Assembly (NCBI RefSeq): GCF_014193585.1
Contig: NZ_BLXY01000005.1
Location: 124,001 to 188,000, forward strand
Reading direction: 5' to 3'
Origin: Geomonas paludis
Lineage (GTDB): Bacteria > Desulfobacterota > Desulfuromonadia > Geobacterales > Geobacteraceae
DNA length: 64,000 nt
In this document: in pieces, positions 48,671-59,826 of the stretch
Layout of the letters: every line of letters begins with the position of its first letter
How positions within the stretch are numbered: position 1 is the stretch's first letter
Notes under the pieces: model-generated
What the model was told of the DNA's origin: nothing
The model's input: only the letters and a program-made list of their open reading frames with translations
The model's database searches: none
Translations under genes and position numbers: made by a program

Positions 48671-50725
48671 ATGACCACTCCCAGAGGGGAAAACGAAACC
48701 GTCGACCTGAACCGCTTCAACCAGGTCTTCTTCGAGGAATGCGCCGAAAACCTGGCCGAGATGGAGCAGATCCTGATCTCGCTCGGTGACCGGGAGCCGG
48801 ACCCGGAGCAGATGAACGCCATCTTCCGAGCGGCCCACTCCATCAAGGGGGGCGCCGGGATCTTCGGCTTCAACGACATGACCGTGGTGACCCACGTCAT
48901 GGAGTCCCTGCTGGACCGGCTCAGAAACCAGGAGATCCCCTTTGCCCCGGGCATGATCGACCTCTTCCTCGAGGCCGGGGACGCCATCGCCATGCAGCTC
49001 GCCGGGCACCGCGAGGGAAAGGCGGTGGACCAGGAGGTGATCGACGGGGTGCGGGCGAGGCTGCAGCAGGCGATCGACGCCGGTGCCGGCGCCCCTGCTC
49101 CCGGGCTCCCCGCGGACCAGGAAGAAGGCCCCCCCCAGCAGGAGGCCGAACAGCTGCCGCGCCGCTGCCGGCTCGCCTTCACCCCCGATCCCGAGATCTT
49201 CACCCGGGGCATCCGCATGGAGAGCATCGTCGCCGAACTGGCGGAGCTTGCCGAGCCGGGCGAATTCCACTGCAACGCCCAGCTCATGGAGCTCCCCGAG
49301 CTGGCCGAAGCCGACCCGGAGCGCTGCCTCACCCGCTGGGAATTCACCCTGCTCACCCGGGCGAGCCTGGAGCAGATCCTGGACGTCTTCATGTTCGTGG
49401 CTGACGAGGAGCAGCTCCAGATCGAGGAGGATGAGCCCGTGGACCGGCGCACGCCGGAGGGCGAACCGGCGCCCGAGCAGGGCATCGTTCCTGCCGCCGG
49501 CAGACGCGTCTACGACAGCAACGAAACCGCTCCCGGCGCCTTCGGCAGGCGCGGCAACGAGACGGAAGCGTCGTTCCGGGTCAACGTCACCAAAGTGGAC
49601 CAGCTGGTGAACCAGGTCGGCGAGCTCCTGATCACCCAGGCCATGCTGAGCCAGATCGCGGTGGGGCTCGACCCCATTCTGCACGAGACGCTGCAGCGCG
49701 GCCTGGTCCAGCTGGAGCGCAACACGCGCGACCTGCAGGGGAGCGTCATGTCGATCCGCCTGGTGCCGATCAGCATCGTCTTCAACCGCTTCCCGCGCCT
49801 GGTGCGCGACATCGCCGCCAAGCTCGGCAAGCAGGTGGAACTGAAGACCGCCGGCGACAGCACCGAACTGGACCGCGGCCTCATCGAAAAGATCGCCGAT
49901 CCGCTGGGACACCTGGTGCGCAACGCGCTGGACCACGGGCTGGAAACGCCGGAGACGCGGGCCGCCTGCGGCAAGAGCCCGACGGGAACCCTACAGCTTT
50001 CCGCGTCCCAGGTGGGGGGCAGGATCGTCATCGACGTGATCGACGACGGCGCCGGGCTGAACCGGGACAAGATCCTGGCCAAGGCACTTGAGTGCGGCAT
50101 CCCCTGTTCCGAGGCCATGACAGACGAGGAGGTCTGGCAGCTCATCTTCGCCCCCGGTTTCTCCACGGCAAGCGAGGTGACCGACCTCTCCGGCCGCGGC
50201 GTGGGAATGGACGTGGTAATGAAAAACGTTCAGGCCATCGGCGGGCGCGTGCAGATCGCCTCGGAGGCGGGCAAGGGGGCGCGCTTCACCATCAGCCTCC
50301 CGCTCACCCTGGCCATCCTGGAGGGGCTCTCAGTAGCGGTCGGGGAGGAGAAGTTCATCATCCCGCTCAACGTGGTGATCGAGTCGCTGCAGCCCAAGCC
50401 CGAGCAGCTGAAGAGCGTCAACGGCCGCGACGTGGTCCTGGTGCGCGGGGAATACCTCCCCATCCTCAAGCTGCACCGGATCTTCAACCTGGAGGCGGAG
50501 GTGACCGAGCCGCAGCGGGGGATCCTGGTGCTCACGGAGGCGGACGGGGAACGGGGGGCCATCCTGGTGGACGCCCTTTTGGACGAGCAGCAGGTGGTGG
50601 TGAAGAGCATCGAAACCAACTACCGCCGGGTCGACGGGAGCGCCGGGGCCACCATCCTGGGAGACGGGCGCGTGGCACTGATCCTCGATCTACCCGAGCT
50701 GTTCACGATGCACAAGAAGCTGTAG
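48671..50725 (+). CDS. cheA: Chemotaxis histidine kinase CheA
   Basis: 684 residues from the ATG at 48671. The order is Hpt domain (FRAAHSIKGGAGIF, phospho-accepting His near 57), an acidic linker with a middle domain, dimerisation domain (FRVNVTKVDQLVNQVGELLI), HATPase (HLVRNALDHGLE, DDGAGLN, GRGVGMDVV) and the C-terminal CheW-like domain. It is complete. It would phosphorylate CheY/CheB. The downstream genes cheW, mcp, cheR, cheD and cheB form one operon; the array may serve non-flagellar output, since no flagellar genes are present. Confidence 0.95.
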   Translation: MTTPRGENETVDLNRFNQVFFEECAENLAEMEQILISLGDREPDPEQMNAIFRAAHSIKGGAGIFGFNDMTVVTHVMESLLDRLRNQEIPFAPGMIDLFLEAGDAIAMQLAGHREGKAVDQEVIDGVRARLQQAIDAGAGAPAPGLPADQEEGPPQQEAEQLPRRCRLAFTPDPEIFTRGIRMESIVAELAELAEPGEFHCNAQLMELPELAEADPERCLTRWEFTLLTRASLEQILDVFMFVADEEQLQIEEDEPVDRRTPEGEPAPEQGIVPAAGRRVYDSNETAPGAFGRRGNETEASFRVNVTKVDQLVNQVGELLITQAMLSQIAVGLDPILHETLQRGLVQLERNTRDLQGSVMSIRLVPISIVFNRFPRLVRDIAAKLGKQVELKTAGDSTELDRGLIEKIADPLGHLVRNALDHGLETPETRAACGKSPTGTLQLSASQVGGRIVIDVIDDGAGLNRDKILAKALECGIPCSEAMTDEEVWQLIFAPGFSTASEVTDLSGRGVGMDVVMKNVQAIGGRVQIASEAGKGARFTISLPLTLAILEGLSVAVGEEKFIIPLNVVIESLQPKPEQLKSVNGRDVVLVRGEYLPILKLHRIFNLEAEVTEPQRGILVLTEADGERGAILVDALLDEQQVVVKSIETNYRRVDGSAGATILGDGRVALILDLPELFTMHKKL

Positions 50726-50745
50726 CAGAAAGGAGACCATAAACC

Positions 50746-51270
50746 ATGCAGACGGCACAGGGCAGTGCGGTAGAACAATTGACAGCGGACGGGGGGGCGG
50801 AATACCTCACCTTCACCCTGGGGAGCGAAAGCTACGGCATCGACATCCTCAAGGTCCAGGAGATCAGGGGGTACGACTGCGTCACGCGCATCGCCAACAC
50901 CCCCGCCTTCATCAAGGGGGTCATCAACCTGCGCGGGGTGATCGTCCCCATCGTCGACCTGCGCATCAAGTTCAACGTGGGTGAGGCGACCTACCACGAG
51001 TTCACCGTGGTGATCATCATCAACGTGCTGAACAAGGTGGTGGGGATCGTGGTGGACGGCGTTTCCGACGTGGTGGCGCTCCCGGCGCAGAGCATCAAGC
51101 CGGCCCCGGAGCTGGGGGCATCCCTGGACACCCGCTACATCACCGGGCTTGGCACCTTGAACGACGAGATGCTGATCCTGGTGGACATCGAAAAGCTGAT
51201 CGGCAGCGACGAACTGCAGATCGTTGACAGTACCGTGGACAATACCCAGAAAGAGGCGGTGAACCTATGA
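50746..51270 (+). CDS. cheW: Chemotaxis adaptor CheW
   Basis: 174 residues with the full CheW SH3-like fold ([51 protein letters not shown]). The ribosome site AAAGGAG precedes the ATG; the stop overlaps the MCP start (ATGA). It couples the MCP to CheA. Confidence 0.96.
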   Translation: MQTAQGSAVEQLTADGGAEYLTFTLGSESYGIDILKVQEIRGYDCVTRIANTPAFIKGVINLRGVIVPIVDLRIKFNVGEATYHEFTVVIIINVLNKVVGIVVDGVSDVVALPAQSIKPAPELGASLDTRYITGLGTLNDEMLILVDIEKLIGSDELQIVDSTVDNTQKEAVNL

Positions 51271-53006
51271 AAATTTCGCGATTCAAAGACTGGAAGATCC
51301 TGACCAAGATCCTGAGCATCTCGGTGGCCACCATCGTCATGATGGTGCTGGGCGTGATGTTCTACGTGCTCCCCTTCATGCAGAACAAGCTGATGGACGA
51401 GAAGATCCAGGCCACCAAGGCGGTGGTCGACGTGGCCTACGACGTCCTGGCCGCGAACCAGAACGCGGTGAAGGCAGGGACGAAAACCCTGCCGCAGGCC
51501 CAGGCCGACGCGCTCAAGCAGATCTCCGAGATGAGGTACCACGGCAACGAGTACTTCTGGGTCAACGACCTGGACACCAAGGTGCTCATGCACCCGATCA
51601 AGCCCGAGATGGTGGGCAAGACCCAGTACGAGAACAAGGACCCCAAGGGCAAGAGGCTCTACGTCGAGTTCGTCAACGTCTGCAAGGAGAAGGGCGAAGG
51701 TGTGGTGGACTACATGTGGGCCAAGCCCGGCTCCACCATCCCGGTCCCCAAGATCTCCTACGTCATGCTGATGAAGGAGTGGGGCTGGATCGTGGGTAGC
51801 GGCATCTACGTCGACAACGTGACCGCCGAGATGAACAAGATGAAGTACCAGATCATCGGCGGCACCGTGCTGCTCGCCGTGGTCATCTTCCTCTTCGCCT
51901 GGTTCACGGCGCGCAGGATCAAGGAGCCCCTGGACCAGGCCATCGCCGCCTCCAAGCGCATCGCCTCGGGGGACCTCACCGCCGAGATCGCCGTGGAGAG
52001 CAAGGACGAGACCGGCGAACTGCTCGCCTCGCTCAAGGAGATGAACGAGGGGCTGGCCCACATCGTGGGGGACGTGAGAACCGGCGCCGAGTCCATCGCC
52101 ACCGCCACCGAGGAGATCGCGGCGGGCAACGCCGACCTCTCCCAGCGCACCGAGGAGCAGGCCAGCGCCCTCGAGGAGACCGCCTCCAGCATGGAGGAAC
52201 TCACCTCGACAGTGAAGCAGAACGCCGACAACGCCCAGGCGGCCAACCAGCTTGCCATCAACGCCAGCGGCGTGGCGGTCAAGGGGGGCGAGGTGATCAC
52301 CCGGGTGGTGCGCACCATGGAGAGCATCACCGACAGCTCCAAGAAGATCTCCGACATCATCGGCGTCATCGACGGCATCGCCTTCCAGACCAACATCCTG
52401 GCCCTGAACGCCGCGGTGGAGGCGGCGCGCGCCGGCGAGCAGGGGAGAGGTTTCGCGGTGGTCGCGGCCGAGGTGAGGAGCCTCGCCCAGAGAAGCGCCG
52501 CAGCGGCCAAGGAGATCAAGGCCCTCATAGAGGACTCGGTCTCCAAGGTGCAGGACGGCAGCCGCCTGGTCGAAGAGGCGGGACGCACCACCCAGGACAT
52601 CGTCACCAGCATCAAGAGGGTGACCGACATCATGGCCGAGATCTCGGCGGCGTCCCTGGAACAGTCCAGCGGCATCGAGCAGGTCAACACGGCCATAACC
52701 CAGATGGACGACGTCACCCAGCAAAACGCCGCCCTGGTCGAAGAAGCGGCCGCCGCCGCGGAATCCCTCGAGGACCAGGCCCAGCAGCTGGTGGCGGTGG
52801 TGGCACGCTTCACCCTGGAGCAGGGCAACAAGAGCGCACCGCCGGCCGCGGCGGAGAAGCGCAAGCTCACCCACGCCGCGGCACGCCCCAAGGCCCCCGA
52901 GAAGAAGGCGAAACCCGTAGCGGTGGCAGCAGGGGTAAAAGCGCAGGAACGTCCCTCCCGGTCCTCCGAAGCGGCCGAGGCGGACGATGATTGGAAGGAG
53001 TTCTGA
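51267..53006 (+). CDS. Methyl-accepting chemotaxis protein with single Cache sensor domain
   Basis: 579 residues. TM1 (about 13-33) is followed by a periplasmic sCache_2-type domain ([23 protein letters not shown], then [11 protein letters not shown]). TM2 (about 192-211), a HAMP domain and the cytoplasmic signalling hairpin with the conserved tip [20 protein letters not shown] follow. The last five residues are DWKEF, matching the [ND]WxxF tether for CheR/CheB. This places it with the cheR and cheB encoded just downstream. The Cache domain usually binds small organic acids; the ligand is unknown. Confidence 0.94.
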   Translation: MKISRFKDWKILTKILSISVATIVMMVLGVMFYVLPFMQNKLMDEKIQATKAVVDVAYDVLAANQNAVKAGTKTLPQAQADALKQISEMRYHGNEYFWVNDLDTKVLMHPIKPEMVGKTQYENKDPKGKRLYVEFVNVCKEKGEGVVDYMWAKPGSTIPVPKISYVMLMKEWGWIVGSGIYVDNVTAEMNKMKYQIIGGTVLLAVVIFLFAWFTARRIKEPLDQAIAASKRIASGDLTAEIAVESKDETGELLASLKEMNEGLAHIVGDVRTGAESIATATEEIAAGNADLSQRTEEQASALEETASSMEELTSTVKQNADNAQAANQLAINASGVAVKGGEVITRVVRTMESITDSSKKISDIIGVIDGIAFQTNILALNAAVEAARAGEQGRGFAVVAAEVRSLAQRSAAAAKEIKALIEDSVSKVQDGSRLVEEAGRTTQDIVTSIKRVTDIMAEISAASLEQSSGIEQVNTAITQMDDVTQQNAALVEEAAAAAESLEDQAQQLVAVVARFTLEQGNKSAPPAAAEKRKLTHAAARPKAPEKKAKPVAVAAGVKAQERPSRSSEAAEADDDWKEF

Positions 53007-53059
53007 GAACCGGGACGCGCACGGAGCCGGCGCGCCGCCTGACGGGGGGGGGAGACGCC

Positions 53060-53902
53060 GTGCCTCCCGGCGCCGCGGAACAGGGGTGGAACAACTTCCA
53101 GTACCGCTTCACCGCTGACGACTTCGCCCGGGTGCGCGGCTTCATCTACCGCAACGCGGGGATCTCCCTGGCACCGGGCAAGATGGACATGGTCTACAGC
53201 CGGCTGGCGCGCCGGCTGCGGGCCACCGGGGTGGAAAGCTTCGCGCAGTACCTGGACCTCGTGGAAAGCGGTGACCTCCAGGAGGTGGAGGCCTTCATCA
53301 ATGCCCTCACCACCAACATGACCTCCTTTTTCCGGGAGCCACACCACTTCCGGCTCCTTGCCGAGCGCCTGCGCCAGCACCCGGAGCGCAAGCAGGTCAA
53401 CATCTGGAGCTGCGCCTCCTCGACCGGCGAGGAACCCTATTCCATCGCCATGACCGCGCTGGACGCGCTGCCGGCCGGCGCGGGGGTCAGCATCCTGGCC
53501 ACCGACATCGACACCAACGTGCTCGGCAGGGGAAGCGAGGGGGTCTACCCGGTGGACCAGTTGCCCAAGATCCCGGAACCGTACCGCAAGCGCTTCTTCC
53601 TCAGGGGGGAAGGGAGCAACGAGGGGTTCATCAGGGTGAAGGAGGAACTGCGCCGCGTGGTGACCTTCAGGAGGCTGAACCTTTTGGACGAGCAGTGGCC
53701 CATGCGCGGGAAATTCGACTTCATCTTCTGCCGCAACGTGATGATCTATTTCGACAGGCCGACGCAGCTCGCCGTCCTGGAGCGGATTTCGCGGGTACTG
53801 CATCCGGACGGCCTTCTATTCGTCGGGCATTCCGAGAGCCTGCACCATGCCCAGGAACTGTTCCGGGTCTGCGGCAACACGACCTACGCCTTGAGGAGCT
53901 GA
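53060..53902 (+). CDS. cheR: Chemotaxis methyltransferase CheR
   Basis: 280 residues from a GTG at 53060, placed by a strong ribosome site inside a G9-containing stretch (GGGGGGGGGAGA). The same frame is open to a TTG at 52991 inside the MCP gene, but that start has no site. N-terminal helical domain (FYRNAGISLAPGKMDMVYSR), then the SAM-binding methyltransferase domain (WSCASSTGEEPYSIAM, FCRNVMIYFD). It methylates MCP glutamates. It would recognise the DWKEF tail of the MCP before it. Confidence 0.93.
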   Translation: MPPGAAEQGWNNFQYRFTADDFARVRGFIYRNAGISLAPGKMDMVYSRLARRLRATGVESFAQYLDLVESGDLQEVEAFINALTTNMTSFFREPHHFRLLAERLRQHPERKQVNIWSCASSTGEEPYSIAMTALDALPAGAGVSILATDIDTNVLGRGSEGVYPVDQLPKIPEPYRKRFFLRGEGSNEGFIRVKEELRRVVTFRRLNLLDEQWPMRGKFDFIFCRNVMIYFDRPTQLAVLERISRVLHPDGLLFVGHSESLHHAQELFRVCGNTTYALRS

Positions 53903-53904
53903 CG

Positions 53905-54489
53905 GTGCCGCACAGGGGGAAAACGGGGAGGAAACGGGCGAGACACCCGGGCCATGGACGGCTCAGCTACTTCGATCCGGAATTCAAAACCATGGCGGTC
54001 AAGATCGTGGCGGGAGAGTTCTACGCCACCGACGAGGCCGTGGCCATCACCACCGTGCTCGGCTCCTGCGTCTCGGTCTGCCTGTACGACGTGGAGCTGG
54101 GCATCGGCGGCATGAACCACTTCATGCTGCCGGAGTTGCAGCAGGGGGGCAGCGCCACCCCCTGCTCCGGGGTCTGCAACGACGACTCGCAAAGCTGCGC
54201 CCGCTACGGCAGCTGCGCCATGCGCCGCCTGCTGGAACAGCTCGAGCTGTTGGGCGCCAACCGCAAGCGCCTTGCTGCGAAGCTGTTCGGGGCCGGGCAC
54301 GTCATGGAGAGCAGCACCGACATCGGCGGCAACAACGCGGCTTTCGCCGTCGACTACTTGAAGAAACAGGGGATACCGATCGTCGCCTCGGACCTCGGGG
54401 AGTGCTGCCCCCGGAAGGTGATGTTCTTTCCCAAAACCGGCCGCGCCCTGGTGAAAAGGATCCGCGCCCTGCACGCAGGAAGAAACTAG
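53905..54489 (+). CDS. cheD: Chemoreceptor glutamine deamidase CheD
   Basis: 194 residues from the GTG at 53905 (GAGGAG upstream). The catalytic segment [14 protein letters not shown] (Cys55) and GGMNHFMLP (His72) are intact. CheD deamidates MCP glutamines and can interact with CheC or CheY-P, but no cheC is present here. The N-terminal 30 residues are basic and not conserved, so a start near MAVKIV (about residue 30) is possible. Confidence 0.9.
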   Translation: MPHRGKTGRKRARHPGHGRLSYFDPEFKTMAVKIVAGEFYATDEAVAITTVLGSCVSVCLYDVELGIGGMNHFMLPELQQGGSATPCSGVCNDDSQSCARYGSCAMRRLLEQLELLGANRKRLAAKLFGAGHVMESSTDIGGNNAAFAVDYLKKQGIPIVASDLGECCPRKVMFFPKTGRALVKRIRALHAGRN

Positions 54490-54490
54490 A

Positions 54491-55576
54491 ATGCCCATCA
54501 AGGTGCTGATAATAGACGACTCGGCCCTGATCCGGTCCCTTTTGACCGAGATCATCAACAACGCCCCCGACCTCCAGGTGGTGGGGACCGCGCCGGACCC
54601 GCTGGCAGCCCGGCAACGCATCAAGGAACTGAACCCGGACGTGCTGACGCTTGACGTGGAGATGCCCAAGATGGACGGGCTCGCCTTCCTGGAAAAGCTG
54701 ATGCGGCTGCGCCCCATGCCGGTGGTGATGGTCTCCTCGCTCACCGAGAAGAGTTCTGCCGTGACGCTGAAGGCTCTGGAGTTGGGCGCCTTCGACTTCG
54801 TCACCAAGCCCAAGATCGATATCCGCAACGGTTTGCTGGAGTACTCCCAGGAGCTCACCGAGAAGATCCGTTGTGCCCATACCGCCTTCCACAGGAAGGG
54901 GGGCAAGGCCCCTCCCCTGCAGGTGGAGGCGAAGCTCTCCGCGGACGCGGTGCTCCCCAACAAGCACCAGCACTTCGCGACCACGGAAAAGGTGGTCGCG
55001 GTCGGCTCCTCGACCGGCGGCACCGAGGCCCTCAAGGTCTTTTTGAGCGCGCTCCCCGCCGACTGCCCGGCGATACTGGTCACCCAGCACATGCCCGAAA
55101 CCTTCACCCGGACCTTCGCGGCGCGACTGGACGGGCTGTGCGCCCTGGCGGTCAAGGAAGCGGAGCACGGCGAACGGGTGCTGCCGGGGCATGCCTACAT
55201 CGCGCCCGGCAACCGGCACATGATGCTGGCCCGCAGCGGCGCCAACTACACCATCGCCCTGGGCGACGGCCCGCCGGTGTCACGCCACCGCCCCTCGGTG
55301 GACGTTCTGTTCCGCTCGGCTGCCAACTGCGCCGCCGACAACAGCCTCGGCATCATCCTGACCGGGATGGGGGACGACGGCGCCGCCGGGATGCTGGAGA
55401 TGCACAACGCCGGCGCACGGACCCTGGCCCAGGACGAGGAAAGCTGCGTCGTGTTCGGCATGCCGCGCGAGGCGATCGCGCGGGGCGGGGTGGACGAGGT
55501 GGTCCCGCTCCCGGAGATGGCGGGGCGCCTCCTGGGGTGGCTCGCCTCGCACGGCAAGCGCAGCTTCAGGGTGTGA
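54491..55576 (+). CDS. cheB: Response regulator-methylesterase CheB
   Basis: 361 residues. Receiver domain with phospho-accepting Asp55 ([11 protein letters not shown]), linker, and methylesterase domain with catalytic Ser (GSSTGG), His (TQHMPE) and Asp (GMGDDGA). One base separates its ATG from the cheD stop. It removes methyl groups from MCP glutamates under CheA control. Confidence 0.95.
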   Translation: MPIKVLIIDDSALIRSLLTEIINNAPDLQVVGTAPDPLAARQRIKELNPDVLTLDVEMPKMDGLAFLEKLMRLRPMPVVMVSSLTEKSSAVTLKALELGAFDFVTKPKIDIRNGLLEYSQELTEKIRCAHTAFHRKGGKAPPLQVEAKLSADAVLPNKHQHFATTEKVVAVGSSTGGTEALKVFLSALPADCPAILVTQHMPETFTRTFAARLDGLCALAVKEAEHGERVLPGHAYIAPGNRHMMLARSGANYTIALGDGPPVSRHRPSVDVLFRSAANCAADNSLGIILTGMGDDGAAGMLEMHNAGARTLAQDEESCVVFGMPREAIARGGVDEVVPLPEMAGRLLGWLASHGKRSFRV

Positions 55577-55607
55577 AGACGGGAAAGACCACCGGCAGGA
55601 GAAGAAC

Positions 55608-57407
55608 GTGAAGTTCCTCGATGCGGCACGCGACAAGATATCGATCCCCCTGCTCATCAGCGCGGTCACCGTGGCAGTGGTGATGATGGTCGGCAACCAC
55701 CTCATGCTGGACCAGATCCACGAGGAGGCGGTGCGCCAGGCCAACCGCCAGCAGGAAAACAGCATGATGGCGTTCTGGGAGCTGATGAACCGTCGCGGGC
55801 GCAACTTCCACATCGAAAACGGCAGGATGATCCTGGGCGATTACTACGTCCTGAACGGCGCCAACGAACTGCCCGACAAGATCTTCTGCCTCACCGGGAG
55901 CAGGGCCACCATCTTCATGGGGGACACCCGGGTGGCCACCAACGTGCTCAAGCAAGACGGCAGCAGGGCGATCGGGACCAGGCTCTCCGGCCCCGCCTAC
56001 GACGCCGTCTTCCGGGAGGGGATCCAGTACCGCGGCGAGGCGAACATCCTGGGCGCCCCGTATTTCACCGCCTACGACCCCATCCGGGACCTGAACGGCA
56101 AGGTCATCGGCGCCCTGTTCGTGGGGGTGAAGCAGAGCGAGTACCTGGCGCGCTACGACCGGATCAACGTCAAGATCGGCGTCATTAACGGCGCGCTGGC
56201 GGCGATATTCGTACTGTGCGTCGTCATGCTGGGCCGGAACCGCAAGCGTGCCGAGGCCGAGATCAAGAGGCAGCTCAACTTCCAGCAACAGCTCATGGAC
56301 ACCATACCGAGCCCCATCTTCGCCAAGGATGCCCAGGGGCGCTACACCCTGTGCAACAAGGCCTTCCAGGGGTACGTCGGGCTCAGCAAGGAGCAACTGC
56401 TGGGGCACTCGGTCTTCGACCTGTGGGAGCCGGACCTGGCCCGGAAGTACCACCAGATGGACCAGGAGATCATGGAGGCGCCCGAGATCCAGGTCTACGA
56501 ATCCCAGGTCAGCCACGCCGACGGCAGCAAGCGCGACGTGATCTTCCACAAGGCCGCGGTCCGGGACGACGCCGGCGTGGCCCAGGGGCTGGTCGGGGTG
56601 CTCCTGGACATCACCGAACGCAAGGCGGTCGAGCAGCAGAGCCGCCGCATCGAGGCCCAGAAGCACCACTCGCGCATGATCGAGTCACTCATGATCCAGT
56701 TGAACCACGACCTGAACACCCCCCTTACCCCGCTGTTCGCCCTGATCCCCATGATCCGCGCCAAGGTGAGCGACCCGGGTGTGGAGAGGATGCTGGAGAT
56801 CTGCCAGCAGTGCGTGAACCAGATCCAGGGACTGGCCGGCAAGGCGTTCGACCTGGTGCGCATCTCGTCAAGCCAGCCCCGCCTGATCCCGGTGAGCCTG
56901 TGCGCGGCGGCCGAGAGCGCCCTCAACGAAATGGCGCAGCCCCTGGCGCAGCGCGGCGTGATCTGCTGCAACGCGATCCCTCCCGATCTCCAGGTGCTGG
57001 GATCGGCGGAGCAGCTCACGCTGCTGTTCAAGAACCTGCTCAGCAACGCCGCGCGCTACGCCGCGCAAAACGGCAAGGTGATCATCGACGCCGAGTTGAA
57101 GGGCGCAGAGGTCGAGGTGTCGGTCCAGGACGATGGCATCGGGCTGGACCAGGAGCAGCTGACCCGGGTCTTCGATGAGTTCTACAAGGCCGACACCGCC
57201 CGCCACGACCTCAACACGCAGGGGCTGGGGCTCGCCATCTGCCGCAGGATCGTGGCCAACCACGACGGGAGGCTCTGGGCGACCAGCCCCGGAGCCGGGC
57301 GCGGCACGACCATGCTCTTCACCCTGAAGCCGGTGGGGCAGCAACCGCCGGCCATCGACGAGGACGACCAGGCCCGGGAACCTGACCCAGAGAGCTACCA
57401 GATATGA
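55608..57407 (+). CDS. Sensor histidine kinase with extracytoplasmic Cache-like and PAS domains
   Basis: 599 residues with a GTG start. The layout is: TM1 (about 15-33); a periplasmic single-Cache-like domain (about 35-185); TM2 (about 187-206); a PAS domain (about 220-340); an atypical phosphoacceptor segment NHDLNTPLTPLF; and an HATPase domain (NLLSNAARYAA, DDGIGLD, GLGLAICRRI). The phospho-His is in the normal HDLNTPL context. It is the first of four genes after cheB, co-transcribed with the Che system. Its response-regulator partner is probably the single-domain regulator two genes on. Confidence 0.88.
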   Translation: MKFLDAARDKISIPLLISAVTVAVVMMVGNHLMLDQIHEEAVRQANRQQENSMMAFWELMNRRGRNFHIENGRMILGDYYVLNGANELPDKIFCLTGSRATIFMGDTRVATNVLKQDGSRAIGTRLSGPAYDAVFREGIQYRGEANILGAPYFTAYDPIRDLNGKVIGALFVGVKQSEYLARYDRINVKIGVINGALAAIFVLCVVMLGRNRKRAEAEIKRQLNFQQQLMDTIPSPIFAKDAQGRYTLCNKAFQGYVGLSKEQLLGHSVFDLWEPDLARKYHQMDQEIMEAPEIQVYESQVSHADGSKRDVIFHKAAVRDDAGVAQGLVGVLLDITERKAVEQQSRRIEAQKHHSRMIESLMIQLNHDLNTPLTPLFALIPMIRAKVSDPGVERMLEICQQCVNQIQGLAGKAFDLVRISSSQPRLIPVSLCAAAESALNEMAQPLAQRGVICCNAIPPDLQVLGSAEQLTLLFKNLLSNAARYAAQNGKVIIDAELKGAEVEVSVQDDGIGLDQEQLTRVFDEFYKADTARHDLNTQGLGLAICRRIVANHDGRLWATSPGAGRGTTMLFTLKPVGQQPPAIDEDDQAREPDPESYQI

Positions 57408-59437
57408 GACACTTCTCCGTTGCAGAGCTGAAAACGCGCATCGGCATCGCCGTCGCCATCACCATGGCCGCGGTGGTCGGCATCTTCGCCCTGGGCGAGA
57501 GCGCGACTTCGGCCGCGGAACCGCTGCAGCAGTCGGTGCTGATCCTCGTGCTCTGCGTGGTGATCGTGATCCTGACCCGCATCCTGTTCTCCCACCTGGA
57601 CCACTTGGAGGCCACGCAGCGCATCGTCCAGGGGCAGCAGACGGAGCTGGCCCTTGCCGAGCAGCGGGAGCGCAGCCGGCTAAAGGCCCTGGAGCGGATC
57701 GCCACCGACGCGGAACTGGAGGAACTGCTAAAGGACGTGGTCCAGTTCGTCGAGGATTGCCTGCCGGGGTCGCTCTGCTCCATACTCCTCGTGGACGACT
57801 CGGGGACCAGGCTGCGCCACGGCAGCGCGCCGTCCCTGCCGGCCGAGTACAACCAGGCGGTGGACGGGATCAGGATCGGCAAGGGGAAGGGATCGTGCGG
57901 CACCGCTGCCTTTTTGCGGCAGCGCGTCGTGGTCGAGGACCTGGAGCCGCACCCCTACTGGCACAACTTCCAGCCCGCCCGGGATGCCGGCCTCAGGTCC
58001 TGCTGGTCCGAGCCGGTCTTCGCCAGTAACGGCACGCTCCTGGGCACCCTGGCGGTGTACCACAGGGAACCGCGGGCACCCGGCAGCGAGGATCTCCATC
58101 TGCTGGAGTCGGCGGCCCATCTCGCCGGCATCGCCATCAGCCGGGTGCGAGCCGACGAGGGACGCCATGTCCTGGAAGAACAGCTGCGCCAGACCCAGAA
58201 GATCGAGGCGGTGGGACAGCTGGCCGCCGGCGTCGCCCATGACTTCAACAACCTGCTGACGCCGATCATCGTCTACGCCGACATGCTGCTCCGGGTCTCC
58301 CCCGAGGGGAGCCCGCAGACGCGCATGATCCAGTCGATGAGCTCGGCGGCCCACAAGGCGAGCGACCTGACCCAGAAGCTCCTCTCCTTCGGGCGCAAGC
58401 AGGTGCTGCACATGAACCTGCTGGACCTGAACGAGGTGATCACCTCCTTCAAGGAGATCATGCGCGCCACGGTCAGGGACAACATCGTGATCGACCTGCT
58501 GCTCTCCCCCGGCGCGGCCAAGGTACAGGCGGACCGGGGCCAGCTGGAACAGGTGCTGTTGAACCTGGTGCTGAACGCGCAGGACGCCATCGAGGGGAGC
58601 GGCTCCATCTGCATCGAGACCGGCCACCTGATCCTGGACGAGGAGTTCCACCGGCAGCATCCGGTCGCCAAGCCCGGCCACTACATCCTGCTCGCTTTCA
58701 GCGACGACGGCTGCGGCATGAGCGAGGATACGCTCCGGCACATGTACGAGCCGTTCTTCACCACCAAGGAGAGCGGCCGGGGCACCGGTCTCGGCCTGGC
58801 CACGGTCTACGGCGTCATCAAGCACCACGGCGGCTGCATCGACGTCAGGAGCCGCCCCGGGCAGGGCACCAGGTTTGCCATCTACCTCCCCGCCAGCGCC
58901 AGCGCCGCCGAGCCCCTCATGCGTGCACCCGCCAGCATCGCAGCGCCGGAAGAGGACAGCAGCGAGAGGACCATCCTGCTGGTAGAGGACAACCAGATGA
59001 TCCGCGAGGTCGCCGCCGACCTGCTCGCCTCCTTCGGATACCGCGTGCTGGTTGCCGAGACCCCGTCCCGGGCGCTGGAGTTGGCGCAGGCGGAGCAACA
59101 GGCAATCGACCTCCTGGCGACCGACGTGGTCATGCCGGAAATGACCGGGCCGGAACTGTACGAAAAGCTGCAGGAGCGCCACCCCGCGCTGCCGGTGCTC
59201 TACATATCCGGATATAGCAGCGGCCTCATCCCCCAGGATGCCGAGCTGCGCCAGGAGGCGATCTTCCTGGCCAAGCCCTTCACCCTGGAGCAATTCATGG
59301 CCAGGATCAACGAGATGCTGTACCATGTGAAGCCGCCCCAGGGGGAGCCCCCGCCGCTGGACCACCGCACCATGGCCCGGCTGCTCGAAACACAACAAGG
59401 CGCGCCCGCGCCGGAACACAAGGAACCACAGCCATGA
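57404..59437 (+). CDS. Hybrid sensor histidine kinase (GAF + HK + receiver)
   Basis: 677 residues overlapping the previous kinase by ATGA. Two membrane helices (about 12-28, 46-62), coiled coil, GAF domain (about 100-250), HisKA ([13 protein letters not shown]) and HATPase ([30 protein letters not shown]). A C-terminal receiver domain follows ([12 protein letters not shown], phospho-accepting Asp in [11 protein letters not shown]). The HDFNN box is typical of NtrB-like kinases. A proline-rich tail follows the receiver. The signal sensed by GAF is unknown. Confidence 0.9.
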   Translation: MRHFSVAELKTRIGIAVAITMAAVVGIFALGESATSAAEPLQQSVLILVLCVVIVILTRILFSHLDHLEATQRIVQGQQTELALAEQRERSRLKALERIATDAELEELLKDVVQFVEDCLPGSLCSILLVDDSGTRLRHGSAPSLPAEYNQAVDGIRIGKGKGSCGTAAFLRQRVVVEDLEPHPYWHNFQPARDAGLRSCWSEPVFASNGTLLGTLAVYHREPRAPGSEDLHLLESAAHLAGIAISRVRADEGRHVLEEQLRQTQKIEAVGQLAAGVAHDFNNLLTPIIVYADMLLRVSPEGSPQTRMIQSMSSAAHKASDLTQKLLSFGRKQVLHMNLLDLNEVITSFKEIMRATVRDNIVIDLLLSPGAAKVQADRGQLEQVLLNLVLNAQDAIEGSGSICIETGHLILDEEFHRQHPVAKPGHYILLAFSDDGCGMSEDTLRHMYEPFFTTKESGRGTGLGLATVYGVIKHHGGCIDVRSRPGQGTRFAIYLPASASAAEPLMRAPASIAAPEEDSSERTILLVEDNQMIREVAADLLASFGYRVLVAETPSRALELAQAEQQAIDLLATDVVMPEMTGPELYEKLQERHPALPVLYISGYSSGLIPQDAELRQEAIFLAKPFTLEQFMARINEMLYHVKPPQGEPPPLDHRTMARLLETQQGAPAPEHKEPQP

Positions 59438-59826
59438 ACAGACGGGTAATGATCGTAGACGACAACGAGTACGTCAGGGCATCGGTAGACATCATCTGCG
59501 AGTCCGCGCGACTGGAACTCGCCAGCGCGGCCAGCGGGCCCGAGTGCCTGGAGCAACTGGAGGCGGGATTCCGGGGGGTGATCCTGATGGACATCATGAT
59601 GCCCGAAATGGACGGCTGGGACACCATCAGGGAGATGGTGGATCGGGGGCTCTATCCCGGAAACATCATCGTCATGCTGACCGGTATGGGCGAGCCCGAT
59701 TCCAAGATGGAGGGGCTCCAGGAGTACGTGTCGGACTACATGACCAAGCCCTTCACTCCGGAAGAGCTCCTGGATTCCATCGAGTACTACCTCACCCTGC
59801 TCAACGCGCCGGTGGGCCATGACTAG
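59434..59826 (+). CDS. Single-domain response regulator (CheY-like)
   Basis: 130 residues: acidic pocket MIVDDNEYVR, phospho-accepting Asp53 (LMDIMMPEMDG), Thr at LTGMG and Lys at TKPF, so it is a functional receiver. It overlaps the hybrid kinase by four bases and the receiver-less CheB by eight. It may serve as the CheY of this system or as phosphate sink or partner for the neighbouring kinases. No output domain. Confidence 0.92.
   Translation: MNRRVMIVDDNEYVRASVDIICESARLELASAASGPECLEQLEAGFRGVILMDIMMPEMDGWDTIREMVDRGLYPGNIIVMLTGMGEPDSKMEGLQEYVSDYMTKPFTPEELLDSIEYYLTLLNAPVGHD

Noticed and set aside
6208-53052. Several 9-base G or C tracts (6208, 13825, 14307, 26592, 53044) as a phase-variation system
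   Set aside because: The number of such runs is about what the high GC content would produce by chance. Only the leader-ORF and kinase tracts were kept as individual observations because of their position.
51806-53803. 665-codon minus-strand open frame
   Set aside because: Antisense to the MCP and cheR; serine/alanine-rich low-complexity translation without motifs.
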